Origin: Marseilla massiliensis
GTDB lineage: Bacteria > Bacteroidota > Bacteroidia > Bacteroidales > Bacteroidaceae
Direction of reading: 5' to 3'
Length of the DNA stretch: 53,623 nt
Assembly (NCBI RefSeq): GCF_016899855.1
Contig: NZ_JACJJG010000012.1
Span: forward strand, 1-53,623
Every line of letters begins with the position of its first letter. The stretch's first letter is position 1. Made by a program: the position numbers and the translations under genes. The notes beneath the pieces were generated by a model. The model was given only the letters and a program-made list of their open reading frames with translations, was not told the origin of the DNA and ran no database searches. Below, piece by piece: positions 9,318-17,000 of this stretch.

Positions 9318-9398
9318 AAAAGGCCGTCTTTTAGCGCCCAAGAGACGGCCTTTTACACGCTGAAAGGTGGCCTTTCGCAAAGCAAAAGGCGGTCTTTT
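9318..9398. repeat. 81-bp four-unit repeat element, copy B
   Basis: Units at 9318, 9340, 9362 and 9384; spacers AGCGCCC, ACACGCT and GCAAAGC. Units 1 and 2 pair over 14 of 15 positions; units 3 and 4 pair poorly. A further partial AAAAAGGCCGTTATG follows at 9401. TTGATAAT occurs upstream near 9277. It lies in the gap between alaS and the Crp/Fnr-like gene. Confidence 0.88.
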
Positions 9399-9487
9399 GG
9401 AAAAAGGCCGTTATGCTGTAGCAATGTTATACACTATAAATGTGGCAGAAGAAGGCGGCTGCAGCTTATGCGCACCGAGGCTGTCGG

Positions 9488-10051
9488 TCACTTGATTTTC
9501 GCCCTGATGCGGCTTAGGCTCACCTGCGTTATGCCGAGGTAAGAGGCTATGCTGCCCAGCGGCAGGCGCTGCAGGTACTCGGGATTGTCGGTCATCAGGC
9601 GGCTGTAGCGTTCTGACGCGTCGGTGAGCAGGAATGATATGAGGCGTCGCTCGGTGACTATGAACTCGGTTTCGGCGTACCGTCGGCCCCAGTTTGCTAT
9701 GTGGATGTCGTCGAGGTAAAGGTGTTGCAGGTCGTCGTGGCGCAACTTATATAGTACCGACGGCTCCATCAGTTCGATTGTTTCATAGCCCGGCTGGTTG
9801 TTCACGTAGCCGTTCATCGAAGCGAGAGTGTCTCCCTCTTCGCCTATCCAGAAGGTTATTTCGTTTCCGTCTACCGTGGTATAGGCGCGTGCTATGCCGC
9901 GCTTGATGAAAAAAATGTCCTTCTCCACCTTTCCCATGCGCAGCACATGGTGGCCTTTGGGCAATTCTATTTCCTCCATAAGGGCCTTAAGCCGCTCCAT
10001 TGAGGCGGGCGGTAGGGGATAGGTACGTGATATAATCTGCTCGATGTCCAT
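9488..10051 (-). CDS. Crp/Fnr-family transcriptional regulator
   Basis: A 187-residue regulator with an N-terminal cyclic-nucleotide-binding-like beta barrel (KGHHVLRMGKVEKDIFFIKRG and ITFWIGEEGD) and a C-terminal helix-turn-helix (LGSIASYLGITQVSLSRIRA). It has no cysteines, so it is not an Fe-S oxygen sensor of FNR type. It lacks a clear cAMP-binding Arg-Ser pair, so the ligand is unknown. It is divergent from the SMR exporter gene (start codons 211 bp apart), a common arrangement for a local regulator. Its promoter shows TAAATTTG at 10079-10072 on the minus strand. Confidence 0.85.
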   Translation of the reverse strand: MDIEQIISRTYPLPPASMERLKALMEEIELPKGHHVLRMGKVEKDIFFIKRGIARAYTTVDGNEITFWIGEEGDTLASMNGYVNNQPGYETIELMEPSVLYKLRHDDLQHLYLDDIHIANWGRRYAETEFIVTERRLISFLLTDASERYSRLMTDNPEYLQRLPLGSIASYLGITQVSLSRIRAKIK

Positions 10052-10144
10052 GTCTTTATGGTTTCGGATGCAAATTTATTAAAAAGAAACGAAGCGCCAA
10101 TACACTTTTTATCAAATGTAAAACGTTTTGTCGATTATGGGCGT

Positions 10145-10218
10145 TATCTTTGCATAAGATAAGCTGCACTCGGGAAACTGTGAGCAAGCTCACTTTCCTC
10201 TCGTTTGCGTTATCTTTG
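10145..10218 (+). promoter_or_regulatory. tandem -7 boxes and hairpin before the SMR gene
   Basis: Two identical GCGTTATCTTTGCA sequences, with -7 boxes at 10145-10152 and 10211-10218, lie 66 bp apart. Between them is a stem GTGAG-CAAG-CTCAC flanked by GGAAA and TTTCC (about 10173-10198). It could be two start sites or an operator for the divergent Crp/Fnr-like protein. No guanidine riboswitch motif is recognised. Confidence 0.45.
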
Positions 10219-10262
10219 CACCCGTTTACTGTAATAATATCACATAAAAGCGAACAAACGAT

Positions 10263-10586
10263 ATGAATTGGGTTATTTTGATTATCGCGGGCCTGTTTGA
10301 GACGGGCTTCGCCTTCTGTCTTGGGAAGATGAAAGATACCGTCGGCACGGAGCATTGGCTGTGGTGCGCCGGATTCTTGATAAGTCTTACGCTTAGCATG
10401 GTGCTTTTGGCAAAGGCTGTACACACTATTCCTATCGGCACGGCATATCCCGTGTGGACAGGCATTGGCGCCGTCGGCACGGTGGTAGTAGGCATTCTGG
10501 TGTTCAAGGAGCCGGCTACGTTCTGGCGCCTGTTCTTCATCGCCACGCTAATAGCGTCGGTTGTGGGACTTAAAATGGCGCATTAA
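10263..10586 (+). CDS. SMR-family small efflux protein, Gdx/SugE type
   Basis: A 107-residue, four-helix membrane protein of the small multidrug resistance family. The essential membrane glutamate is E14 in GLFETGFAF. The segment IPIGTAYPVWTGIGAVGTVV matches the Gdx/SugE subgroup, which exports guanidinium with proton antiport, better than the EmrE subgroup. Members work as antiparallel homodimers or paired heterodimers; no second SMR gene is adjacent, so a homodimer is likely. Substrate assignment is inference from subgroup features. Confidence 0.85.
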   Translation: MNWVILIIAGLFETGFAFCLGKMKDTVGTEHWLWCAGFLISLTLSMVLLAKAVHTIPIGTAYPVWTGIGAVGTVVVGILVFKEPATFWRLFFIATLIASVVGLKMAH

Positions 10587-10681
10587 GATACGTTGGAAAC
10601 GGCAGTCGGCATGCCGTTATTTGCCCTTATGATGGTGTAAGGGTAACATATTGATTATCAATAAGTTATAAATAGAGTTGC

Positions 10682-10762
10682 GAAAGACGGCCTTTTGCGT
10701 TGTAAAAGGCCGTCTTTTGGCTCCTGAAAGGCCACCTTTTACCTTGCAAAAGGTGGCCTTTT
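10682..10762. repeat. 81-bp four-unit repeat element, copy C
   Basis: Units at 10682, 10704, 10726 and 10748; spacers GCGTTGT, GGCTCCT and ACCTTGC. Units 1/2 and 3/4 each pair over 14 of 15 positions. The unit 3/4 core is GGCCACC/GGTGGCC where copy A has GGCCATC/GATGGCC, a compensatory change. TTGATTATCAATAA lies just upstream at 10652. Confidence 0.9.
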
Positions 10763-10801
10763 GTAATTAAGCCGATATGCTTTGGTAAAGCGTTTAGAGT
10801 G

Positions 10802-10898
10802 TACCCTTTCGGGTATAAAGTAAATTTAATTTAATAAAATTATACCCTAAAAGGTATAATTGACGTGAATTTTTATTATATTTGTACCCGAAAGGGTG
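10802..10898 (+). promoter_or_regulatory. three operator-like inverted repeats and promoter of hipBST
   Basis: Three related dyads: TACCCTTTCGGGTA (10802-10815), TATACCCTAAAAGGTATA (10841-10858) and TACCCGAAAGGGTG (10885-10898). Their centres are 41 and 42 bp apart. A -7 box TATATTTG at 10877-10884 abuts the third. The arrangement fits autorepression by the HipB-like protein, as in other hipBA-type modules. Confidence 0.75.
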
Positions 10899-10954
10899 TA
10901 ATCTTGGCGTACTATAACGTTGTGGTTCGCTCTTGTTAACATAATAATTAAGGT

Positions 10955-11164
10955 ATGGATGATTTGGCAATAGCAGACTTTGTGAAAGAGATGCGCAAGA
11001 AGTTCGGCCTTACGCAGGTGGATTTGGCCGACAAGTCGGGCGTTGGCCTGCGCTTTGTCCGTGAGCTGGAGCAGGGCAAGCAGACGTTGCGCATGGACAA
11101 GATCAACCAGGTATTGCGCCTGTTCGGCCGCCAGGTGGGAGCCGTTTCCATAGCAGACGAGTGA
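10955..11164 (+). CDS. hipB: HipB-like antitoxin/repressor (XRE)
   Basis: A 69-residue XRE-type DNA-binding protein of the HipB/y4mF family. The helix-turn-helix covers about residues 17-55 (KKFGLTQVDLADKSGVGLRFV, then RELEQGKQTLRMDKI). It is expected to bind the three operators just upstream and to neutralise the kinase encoded by hipT, alone or with hipS. The order B-S-T matches tripartite hipBST modules, in which the short HipS protein is the actual antitoxin and HipB augments it. The next gene starts 79 bp downstream. Confidence 0.85.
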   Translation: MDDLAIADFVKEMRKKFGLTQVDLADKSGVGLRFVRELEQGKQTLRMDKINQVLRLFGRQVGAVSIADE

Positions 11165-11243
11165 CAAGATACAAGCATGCAAGCGGCGAGACAAATATCC
11201 TCGTCTGCTTGTCTCTCATCCATTGACAACTAACAAATTAGAT

Positions 11244-11570
11244 ATGAAACGTGCATTGGTATATCTTTACGACCAGTTGGCCGGCCGTTTGACAGAAGAC
11301 GAGAGCGGCTATACCTTCGAGTACGACGCCGGTTATCTCGCTTCCGGCAGTGCCGAGGCTGTCAGCCTGACGCTTCCTCTCAGACAGGAGGCGTATCACG
11401 ACACGGTGATGTTTCCCTTCTTCGACGGTCTGATACCCGAAGGCTGGCTGCTTGACATAGCCGAAAAGAGCTGGAAAATCAACCAGCGCGACCGCATGTC
11501 GCTGCTTCTTGCCTGCTGTAAGGACTGCATCGGGGCGGTAAGCGTGGTGCCGGAGGAAGTTAAGAATTAA
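11244..11570 (+). CDS. hipS: HipS-like protein (HipA N-subdomain)
   Basis: A 108-residue protein equivalent to the N-terminal subdomain 1 of HipA (couple_hipA), encoded separately. It begins MKRALVYLYDQLAGRL and contains the family stretch FPFFDGLIPEGWLLD. In hipBST systems this stand-alone domain neutralises the HipT kinase. The frame extends back to a TTG at 11223, but the ATG at 11244 is preferred. Its last two codons and the stop (AAG AAT TAA) are supplied by the repeat that begins at 11560, so the native C-terminus may have been cut or replaced, although the length is close to that expected. Confidence 0.8.
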   Translation: MKRALVYLYDQLAGRLTEDESGYTFEYDAGYLASGSAEAVSLTLPLRQEAYHDTVMFPFFDGLIPEGWLLDIAEKSWKINQRDRMSLLLACCKDCIGAVSVVPEEVKN

Positions 11571-11690
11571 GAGTTAAGAATTAAGAAAATATGACTTGTA
11601 AGCTGCAAAGCTATTTTCTTAATTCTTAACTCTTAATTCTTAATTCACGAAGTGCGTTTTTCTTAATTCTTAACTCTTAATTCTTAATTC
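11560..11690. repeat. long AT-rich hairpin repeat between hipS and hipT
   Basis: A 32-bp arm (11560-11591) built of TTAAGAATTAAGAG words is matched by a perfect inverted copy at 11612-11643 (20-nt loop), and a third, direct copy of the right arm follows at 11657-11690. It fills the whole gap between the hipS stop and 6 bp before hipT. The same words occur after the pectinesterase gene (18901-18968) and near 45650. Confidence 0.85.
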
Positions 11691-11696
11691 AAAAAG

Positions 11697-12635
11697 ATGA
11701 GGTGTTTGTTTTGCTATAAGGACTTGAAGGAGGGCCAGATCGACTATCATCCGGCTTGCGCCCGCAAGTTTTTCGGAACGAAAGAGGCTCCCAAGCTGCC
11801 GTACATTCGCGCCCAACTGGGTGACCTGGCACGCAAGGTGGTGCGCGCGCAGACCACTCTTACCGGCGTGCAGGCAAAGCTTTCGCTCGACATAAACCGT
11901 GGAGGCAGGAACGAACCCGACCGCTTTACCATCGTAGGACTGTGGGGACGGTTTATCCTAAAACCGCAAACCAATTCGTACCGAGCCCTGCCTGAGCTTG
12001 AAGACCTTACCATGCACCTGGCCGAAGCGGCAAAAATCAGCGTCGTACCGCACAGCCTCATACGCTTCAGCGACGGCGAGTTGTGCTACATCACAAGGCG
12101 TATCGACCGCCTTGACGACGGCAACAAAGTGCCCATGGAGGACATGTGCCAGCTTACAGAGCGCCTTACCGAATATAAATATAAAGGCTCTTACGAGCAG
12201 ATAGCCAAGGCAATACGCCGTTATTCGTCGGCTCCGCAGCTTGATGTGGTCAACTTTTGGGAGGTGGTTGTGTTCTCGTGGCTCACGGGTAACGCCGACA
12301 TGCACCTCAAGAACTTCTCGTTGTACAACCCGATGCACGGCGGATACACCCTGACTCCTGCCTACGACATGCTCGCCACGACGCTCGTCATGCCCGAAGA
12401 CCCCGAAGAACTGGCGCTGACTCTTAACGGCAAGAAGCGTAAACTGCGCAAGGCTGACTTCATAAAGTCCATAACCGCGTCGGGCGTTGACGAGAAGGTG
12501 ATTGACAACATGGCGCGCCGGTTCGGACGTGTGTTGCCCAAGTGGTTTGAGCTTATCGACTGCTCGTTTCTTCCGGAAGACTTGTGCAGGGCGTACAAGA
12601 ACCTCATCCTGCGGCGTATGATTATGCTGAAGTGA
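11697..12635 (+). CDS. hipT: HipT-like serine/threonine kinase toxin
   Basis: A 312-residue HipA-fold kinase lacking the N-terminal subdomain, which is encoded by hipS. Visible elements: an N-terminal zinc-ribbon-like C3-x2-C6 with H18-x2-C21; a Gly-rich loop TTLTGVQAKLSL (residues 53-64); candidate ATP lysine K89; a catalytic loop GNADMHLKN (D201, N206); and a metal-binding AYD (D224). HipT of E. coli phosphorylates TrpS and HipA phosphorylates GltX; the target here is unknown. The loop reads T54-L-T56 where characterised HipT has a Ser-x-Ser autophosphorylation pair. A hairpin terminator follows. Confidence 0.85.
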   Translation: MRCLFCYKDLKEGQIDYHPACARKFFGTKEAPKLPYIRAQLGDLARKVVRAQTTLTGVQAKLSLDINRGGRNEPDRFTIVGLWGRFILKPQTNSYRALPELEDLTMHLAEAAKISVVPHSLIRFSDGELCYITRRIDRLDDGNKVPMEDMCQLTERLTEYKYKGSYEQIAKAIRRYSSAPQLDVVNFWEVVVFSWLTGNADMHLKNFSLYNPMHGGYTLTPAYDMLATTLVMPEDPEELALTLNGKKRKLRKADFIKSITASGVDEKVIDNMARRFGRVLPKWFELIDCSFLPEDLCRAYKNLILRRMIMLK

Positions 12636-12642
12636 ACGAAAA

Positions 12643-12668
12643 AGCCCGGTACTGTCATGTACCGGGCT
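12643..12668 (+). terminator. terminator hairpin of the hip operon
   Basis: 10-bp perfect stem AGCCCGGTAC/GTACCGGGCT with a 6-nt loop, 7 bp after the hipT stop. An A-run (GAAAAAG) precedes it and only TGTATG follows, so it could also serve the opposite strand. Confidence 0.65.
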
Positions 12669-12706
12669 GTATGTTTAATGACGATTACGGTTTTTCCGCT
12701 GCTTCT

Positions 12707-12730
12707 GCTGGCGCCGTAAGCGGTGCCAGC
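12707..12730 (-). terminator. hairpin after the MerR-like gene
   Basis: 10-bp stem GCTGGCGCCG/CGGTGCCAGC (one G-T pair) with tetraloop TAAG, 8 bp beyond the stop of the minus-strand gene. No strong T-tract follows. Confidence 0.5.
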
Positions 12731-12737
12731 GGGTACT

Positions 12738-13085
12738 TTATTCAAGATAGTCAAGCTGTTTCTTCAGTTCTTTCAGTTCTTCACGCACCTTGATAAGGCT
12801 CTCAATCAGTCGTGCGTTGTTGTCAACGTCCTGTTTGTTTTCACGCAACATCTTGCGTGCCGCTGACAGTTTGAAGCCCCTGACCTTTACCAGGTTGTAC
12901 ACGGCTTTTACGTTCTCGATGTCAGCCTCGGTGTATTGGCGCACGTTGTTGCCAGTCGTTTTCGGCTTGAGCAGGGGTATCTCTTTTTCCCAAAAGCGCA
13001 GCATGCTTTCCGAAACGCCTAGCATTCCGGCCACCTCTTTTATCGAGTAATACAGTTTCAGGTTCTTTTCCGTGTTAAGTGCCAT
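12738..13085 (-). CDS. MerR-family transcriptional regulator
   Basis: A 115-residue regulator with an N-terminal MerR winged helix (YYSIKEVAGMLGVSESMLRFW, ending in the usual aromatic-basic stretch) and a C-terminal coiled coil (LIESLIKVREELKELKKQLD) for dimerisation. It has no metal-binding cysteines and no ligand domain, as usual for the short MerR proteins found across Bacteroidota. It is convergent with hipT; the toxin gene lies 12 bp upstream on the same strand, so it may be read from the toxin-antitoxin promoter. Target unknown. Confidence 0.85.
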   Translation of the reverse strand: MALNTEKNLKLYYSIKEVAGMLGVSESMLRFWEKEIPLLKPKTTGNNVRQYTEADIENVKAVYNLVKVRGFKLSAARKMLRENKQDVDNNARLIESLIKVREELKELKKQLDYLE

Positions 13086-13097
13086 GGCGGTTTGTTT

Positions 13098-13439
13098 TTA
13101 TTTCAGTCCGTTCTTGCGCAGCAATTCGTCTATTTCATTGTGCGTTATTGATTCCCTTTCGCTTTTGTCATAGATGTAGAGAAGGTTGATTTCGCTCTCG
13201 TCCACAGTCACGACCACGGTGAACGTGATGACCCTTGCGCCTCCGCTCTTGCCCTTACCCTTGGAAGTTATGCGCATGCGAACCTTGCGCAGGCCCCCTC
13301 CGAGGTCTGTTCCGAGCTGCGGATTGGCGTTGAGGTCGTTGAGTAATGTTTGCAAATCGGCCTTTAAGGAACGGTAACGTTTGCTAAGACGCTTTACTTC
13401 TTTATCGAAGCTTTCGTCCAATATAATCTTATAATTCAT
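13098..13439 (-). CDS. RelE/ParE-type toxin
   Basis: A 113-residue protein with the RelE/ParE layout: an N-terminal helical hairpin (DESFDKEVKRLSKRYRSLKAD) followed by beta strands (RKVRMRITSKGKGKSGGARV, ITFTVVVTVDESEINLLYIYDKSE). In this family the toxin is usually a ribosome-dependent mRNA interferase or a gyrase poison; which applies cannot be told. It is rich in Lys/Arg on its surface, and KGKSGGARVI resembles the core of HigB/RelE-like Bacteroidota toxins. Its start overlaps the upstream gene by 11 bp, the usual antitoxin-first coupling. Confidence 0.78.
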   Translation of the reverse strand: MNYKIILDESFDKEVKRLSKRYRSLKADLQTLLNDLNANPQLGTDLGGGLRKVRMRITSKGKGKSGGARVITFTVVVTVDESEINLLYIYDKSERESITHNEIDELLRKNGLK

Positions 13440-13662
13440 GGATAAGTTCCTCTAAAGTCTTTGCTTTCTTACCTGTCTTTTTTCTTTCAATCATCTCCTT
13501 CAGTCCACGGTCAATGCCAGCGAGAACTTCCTTTTTGCTGATAGTGTCGCTCTCTTCCTCGTGCAATCCTTCAATCAACTTGTCCGACAACCACTTCCTG
13601 TTGCTCTTCGGCAGTGACTGGAGGTAAAGCAGGAGATTCTCCATTGCAGATGATGTTCTCAT
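13429..13662 (-). CDS. cognate antitoxin of the RelE/ParE-type toxin
   Basis: A 77-residue, charged, mostly helical protein beginning MRTSSAMENLLLYLQ and ending GKKAKTLEELIHEL; I recognise no named DNA-binding fold, and the antitoxin role follows from position and size. The frame is open up to 13701, but the promoter box (TATCTTTG at 13706-13699) would then overlap the coding start. AAGGAGG stands 8 bp before the ATG at 13662, an unusually strong ribosome-binding site for this phylum, which fixes that start. It overlaps the toxin gene by 11 bp. Confidence 0.75.
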   Translation of the reverse strand: MRTSSAMENLLLYLQSLPKSNRKWLSDKLIEGLHEEESDTISKKEVLAGIDRGLKEMIERKKTGKKAKTLEELIHEL

Positions 13663-13698
13663 GTCTTGTTCCTCCTTATAACGATGGTTACGTGTTTG

Positions 13699-13706
13699 CA
13701 AAGATA
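13699..13706 (-). promoter_or_regulatory. promoter of the toxin-antitoxin pair
   Basis: Minus strand: -33 TTG, 20-bp spacer, TATCTTTG at 13706-13699. The leader to the ATG at 13662 is about 30 nt. Confidence 0.6.
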
Positions 13707-13872
13707 CGACTTTTTATCCAATAAGTCAAGAAAAATCGTTAAGTAACGGTCAATATATTTTTGAGTCTCAACGTATTAGGCTTTGTCTGCATTCTTGGCG
13801 TGAAACGGTTAATCACGCAATGCAATGCTGGTAGCATGGGCATGAATGCCGCCTTGTGGCCGGCTGTTTTGC

Positions 13873-13953
13873 GAAAGGCCGTCTTTTAGCTTGTAAAAGA
13901 CGGCCTTTTATCGTTTAAAACGTGGCCTTTCGGAACGCAAAAGGCGGCATATT
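13873..13953. repeat. 81-bp four-unit repeat element, copy D
   Basis: Units at 13873, 13895, 13917 and 13939; spacers AGCTTGT, ATCGTTT and GGAACGC. Units 1 and 2 pair over 14 of 15 positions; the last unit is degenerate. It lies between the toxin-antitoxin promoter and the ABC transporter's 3' end; nothing else is seen in 13707-14005. Confidence 0.88.
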
Positions 13954-14005
13954 GGAAAAGCGCGGGTGGCGGTTTGCCTTTTCACTTTACCGCCCTGCAT
14001 TCCTT

Positions 14006-17000
14006 TCAGGCCTTTTCCCCTTGAAGCGAAAGCATGCGGGCGAAGTATCCGCCGCGGGCTTTCAGTTCGCCGGGTGTGCCCTGTTCGGATATTTCCCCTC
14101 CGCTTAACACGAGTATCTTGTCGGCATTTGCTACGGTACGCATGCGGTGTGCGATGATAAGAACGGTCTTGTTCCTGACCAGTTCGGATATTCCTGCCTG
14201 TATGAGCGTCTCGTTCTCGACGTCGAGCGATGCCGTGGCTTCGTCAAGAAGTACTACTGGCGCGTCTTTAAGCAGCGCACGAGCTATGGAGATACGTTGC
14301 CGTTCGCCGCCTGAAAGGGTTTGTCCGTTTTCGCCGATGACAGTCCGGTAGCCGTCGGGCAGCTTGTTTACGAACTCGTCGCAGCATGCGAGGCGGGCTA
14401 CTCTGAGTACCTCCTCATCCGTTGCGTCGCGCCGTCCGATACGTATGTTGTCCATTACGGAGGCATTGAAAAGCACTACGTCCTGGAATACGACGGAGAA
14501 GTTGCGCAGCAATGCCTCGGGGTCTACGGTGGATATGTCCACTCCGCCCAGAGTGATGCGTCCCGAATTGACGTCCCAGAAGCGGGCTGCCAGCTTGGCG
14601 GCGGTGCTCTTTCCTCCGCCCGACGGGCCTATCAGCGCCGTAATCTCACCCTGACGGGCCGTGAACGAGACATCGTTGAGCACTTGTTTGCCCTCCTCGT
14701 AAGCGAAACTTACATGCTCGAAGCGTATGTCGAAACCGCCGTCAATGCTGACGTCGGCACCTTCCTGCACGGGCATTCGCTCCATCTCGTTCATGCGTGA
14801 AATGCGTACGTCGAGGTAAGTAAGCGCCGCCAGGTTGTTGAGTACCTCGTTTATAGGGCCGTAAACACGTGACCCTATGACCAGGAACACAAGAAACGTG
14901 AACATATCGACCGTCCCTGCCGCCATCATCCATGTCCCGACGGTTGTCACCGTGGCAAGTCCGAGCTTCAATATGCTTTGCGCTCCGTTGACGAGTATGC
15001 CCAATACTAACTCGTTGCGGGTCATAACGCGCTCGTAATGGTCAATGGACTGGTCGAGCCTGAGCGTGTAGCGGGCGTCCTGTCCGTACGACTTTATTTC
15101 CTGAACGGTGTCGAGTCCTTCCTGTATCACTTCCGTTACGGCGCGCTTGTTCATGTAGTTTACCTTATTGCTGCGCCTCATCCCTTTTCTTGACAACAGC
15201 AATATGCCCAACGCTACGGGCACGACCCAAAACAGGGCGACGGCCAGCGGCCAGCAGTATATGCACATGCCGACGGCTATGAGCGTAATGCTGATGAGCG
15301 AGGCGAACAGTTGCGGCACGGAGTGTGAGAACGTATGCTCAAGGTCGGTGCAGTCGTCCATTATTGTTGAGGTTAGGTCTGACAGGTTCTTTTCGCCGAA
15401 AAAAGCAAGCGGAAGCCTGCGCAGCTTCTCTGCAAGGTTTATCCTGCGGTTGGCACTCTCGTCGTAAACGGAGGTGTATGTGCTGCGGTACTGGAACACG
15501 CCGACTACGTACATAACGGCCAAGAAGGCCACTGCCAGCACGCAGAAGTATGATAGTCCGTGTGCGGGAGACGCTCCGCCGTTGAGTAAAGGACGCAACC
15601 AGTCGGCAAGGAAAAGGAATACGAATATGGCAGGCAGCATAAGCACGATGTTGAAAATGGCCGTCCACGCCACGCCCTTCTTGAAGTCGCGGTAGCCCTT
15701 TGGAGACAAGGCGAGCTTATCCGCCAGGCCATAAGCGGTGGAACCGGGCCTGTTACGGTCTCGTTTGTACGTGCCGTTGTTATTTGTTTGTTTGCTGAAC
15801 GTGGTTTCATTAGTGGTTGTCCTTTCGCTGACGGTTGGCTTAATGGCGTTCTGCTTAAAGGACTTTATCTCCCAGTTTACCGACTGGCAGTATTCGTTCC
15901 ACCTGTTATAATATATCCCTTTTAGGCCGAGCAGGGTGTCGTGCGTGCCCCGTTCGGCTATGCGTCCGCCGTCGATTACGAGTATCTCGTCGGCGTCGGC
16001 CACGCTGGTAAGGCGGTGGGCTATGGTTAGTACGGTCTTTCCGCGCGTCAGCTCGCGCAGTGCGCGCTGCATGAGGTGTTCGTTCTCGGGGTCGGCAAAG
16101 GCCGTGGCCTCGTCAAGAACGATGATTGGCGCGTCTTTAAGGAATGCCCTCGCCAGTGCTATGCGCTGCCGTTCGCCGCCCGATAGGTATGTCCCTTCCG
16201 TGCCGATTACGGTGTTCAGGCCGTTAGGCAGGCGGTCGATGATTTCACGGCACTGCGCCATGTCGGCGGCACGGTTGACCTCTTCAAGCGTGGCTTCAGG
16301 TTTGCCGTAGCGTATGTTCTCGAGGATGGTGGTCTTTATAAGCCGTGGTTCCTGAAATACGAATGACACGGTACGCATCAATACGTCGTGGCTGATGTCG
16401 CGAACGTCGGTTCCGCCTATCCTCACGGAACCGCCGCTGACGTCGTAGAAGCGTGGAACGAGGCGCGCTATCGTCGTCTTTCCACTGCCCGAAGCGCCCA
16501 CAAGGGCTATTCTCTGGCCCTGTTTTACACTGAACGATATGCCGTGAAGAACGTCTTTATCTGTGCCAGGATAGGCGAATACCACGTTGTCGAAGGTTAT
16601 ATCGTGTCCTCTCGGGGTCTGCGGACGGTCGCTTTCCTTCAGCGTAGGGTAGGATGTCAGCTCGTCAAGGCGGCGTACAGCCTCGCCGGCCTGCCCCAAG
16701 GCCTGGCCTATGTACATGCTTTTCATGACGCACTCCGAGAACACCGGCGTAACGAGCACGAACAGTATGAGGTTGATAATTACGTAGGCCAGGCCTTCGC
16801 CTGCCCCTGTCATGATGATTGCTACGGGCACGAGAATGAAGGCAAAGCTGTTGATGATGACCGTGTAGAGGGTCATCGGCCGTTCCCACAGGCGTGTGTA
16901 GCGTGTGGCGGTATGGCTGTACTGCATTATGGTGCGGTAGAAATTCTTGAACGAGAACACAGTCTGCTGGAATACCTTTACTACGGGAATGCCGCGGACG

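Noticed and set aside
10155..10262. Guanidine riboswitch before the SMR gene
   Set aside because: Only one simple GTGAG/CTCAC hairpin is present; the paired ACGR loops of guanidine-II or the conserved blocks of ykkC-I are not seen.
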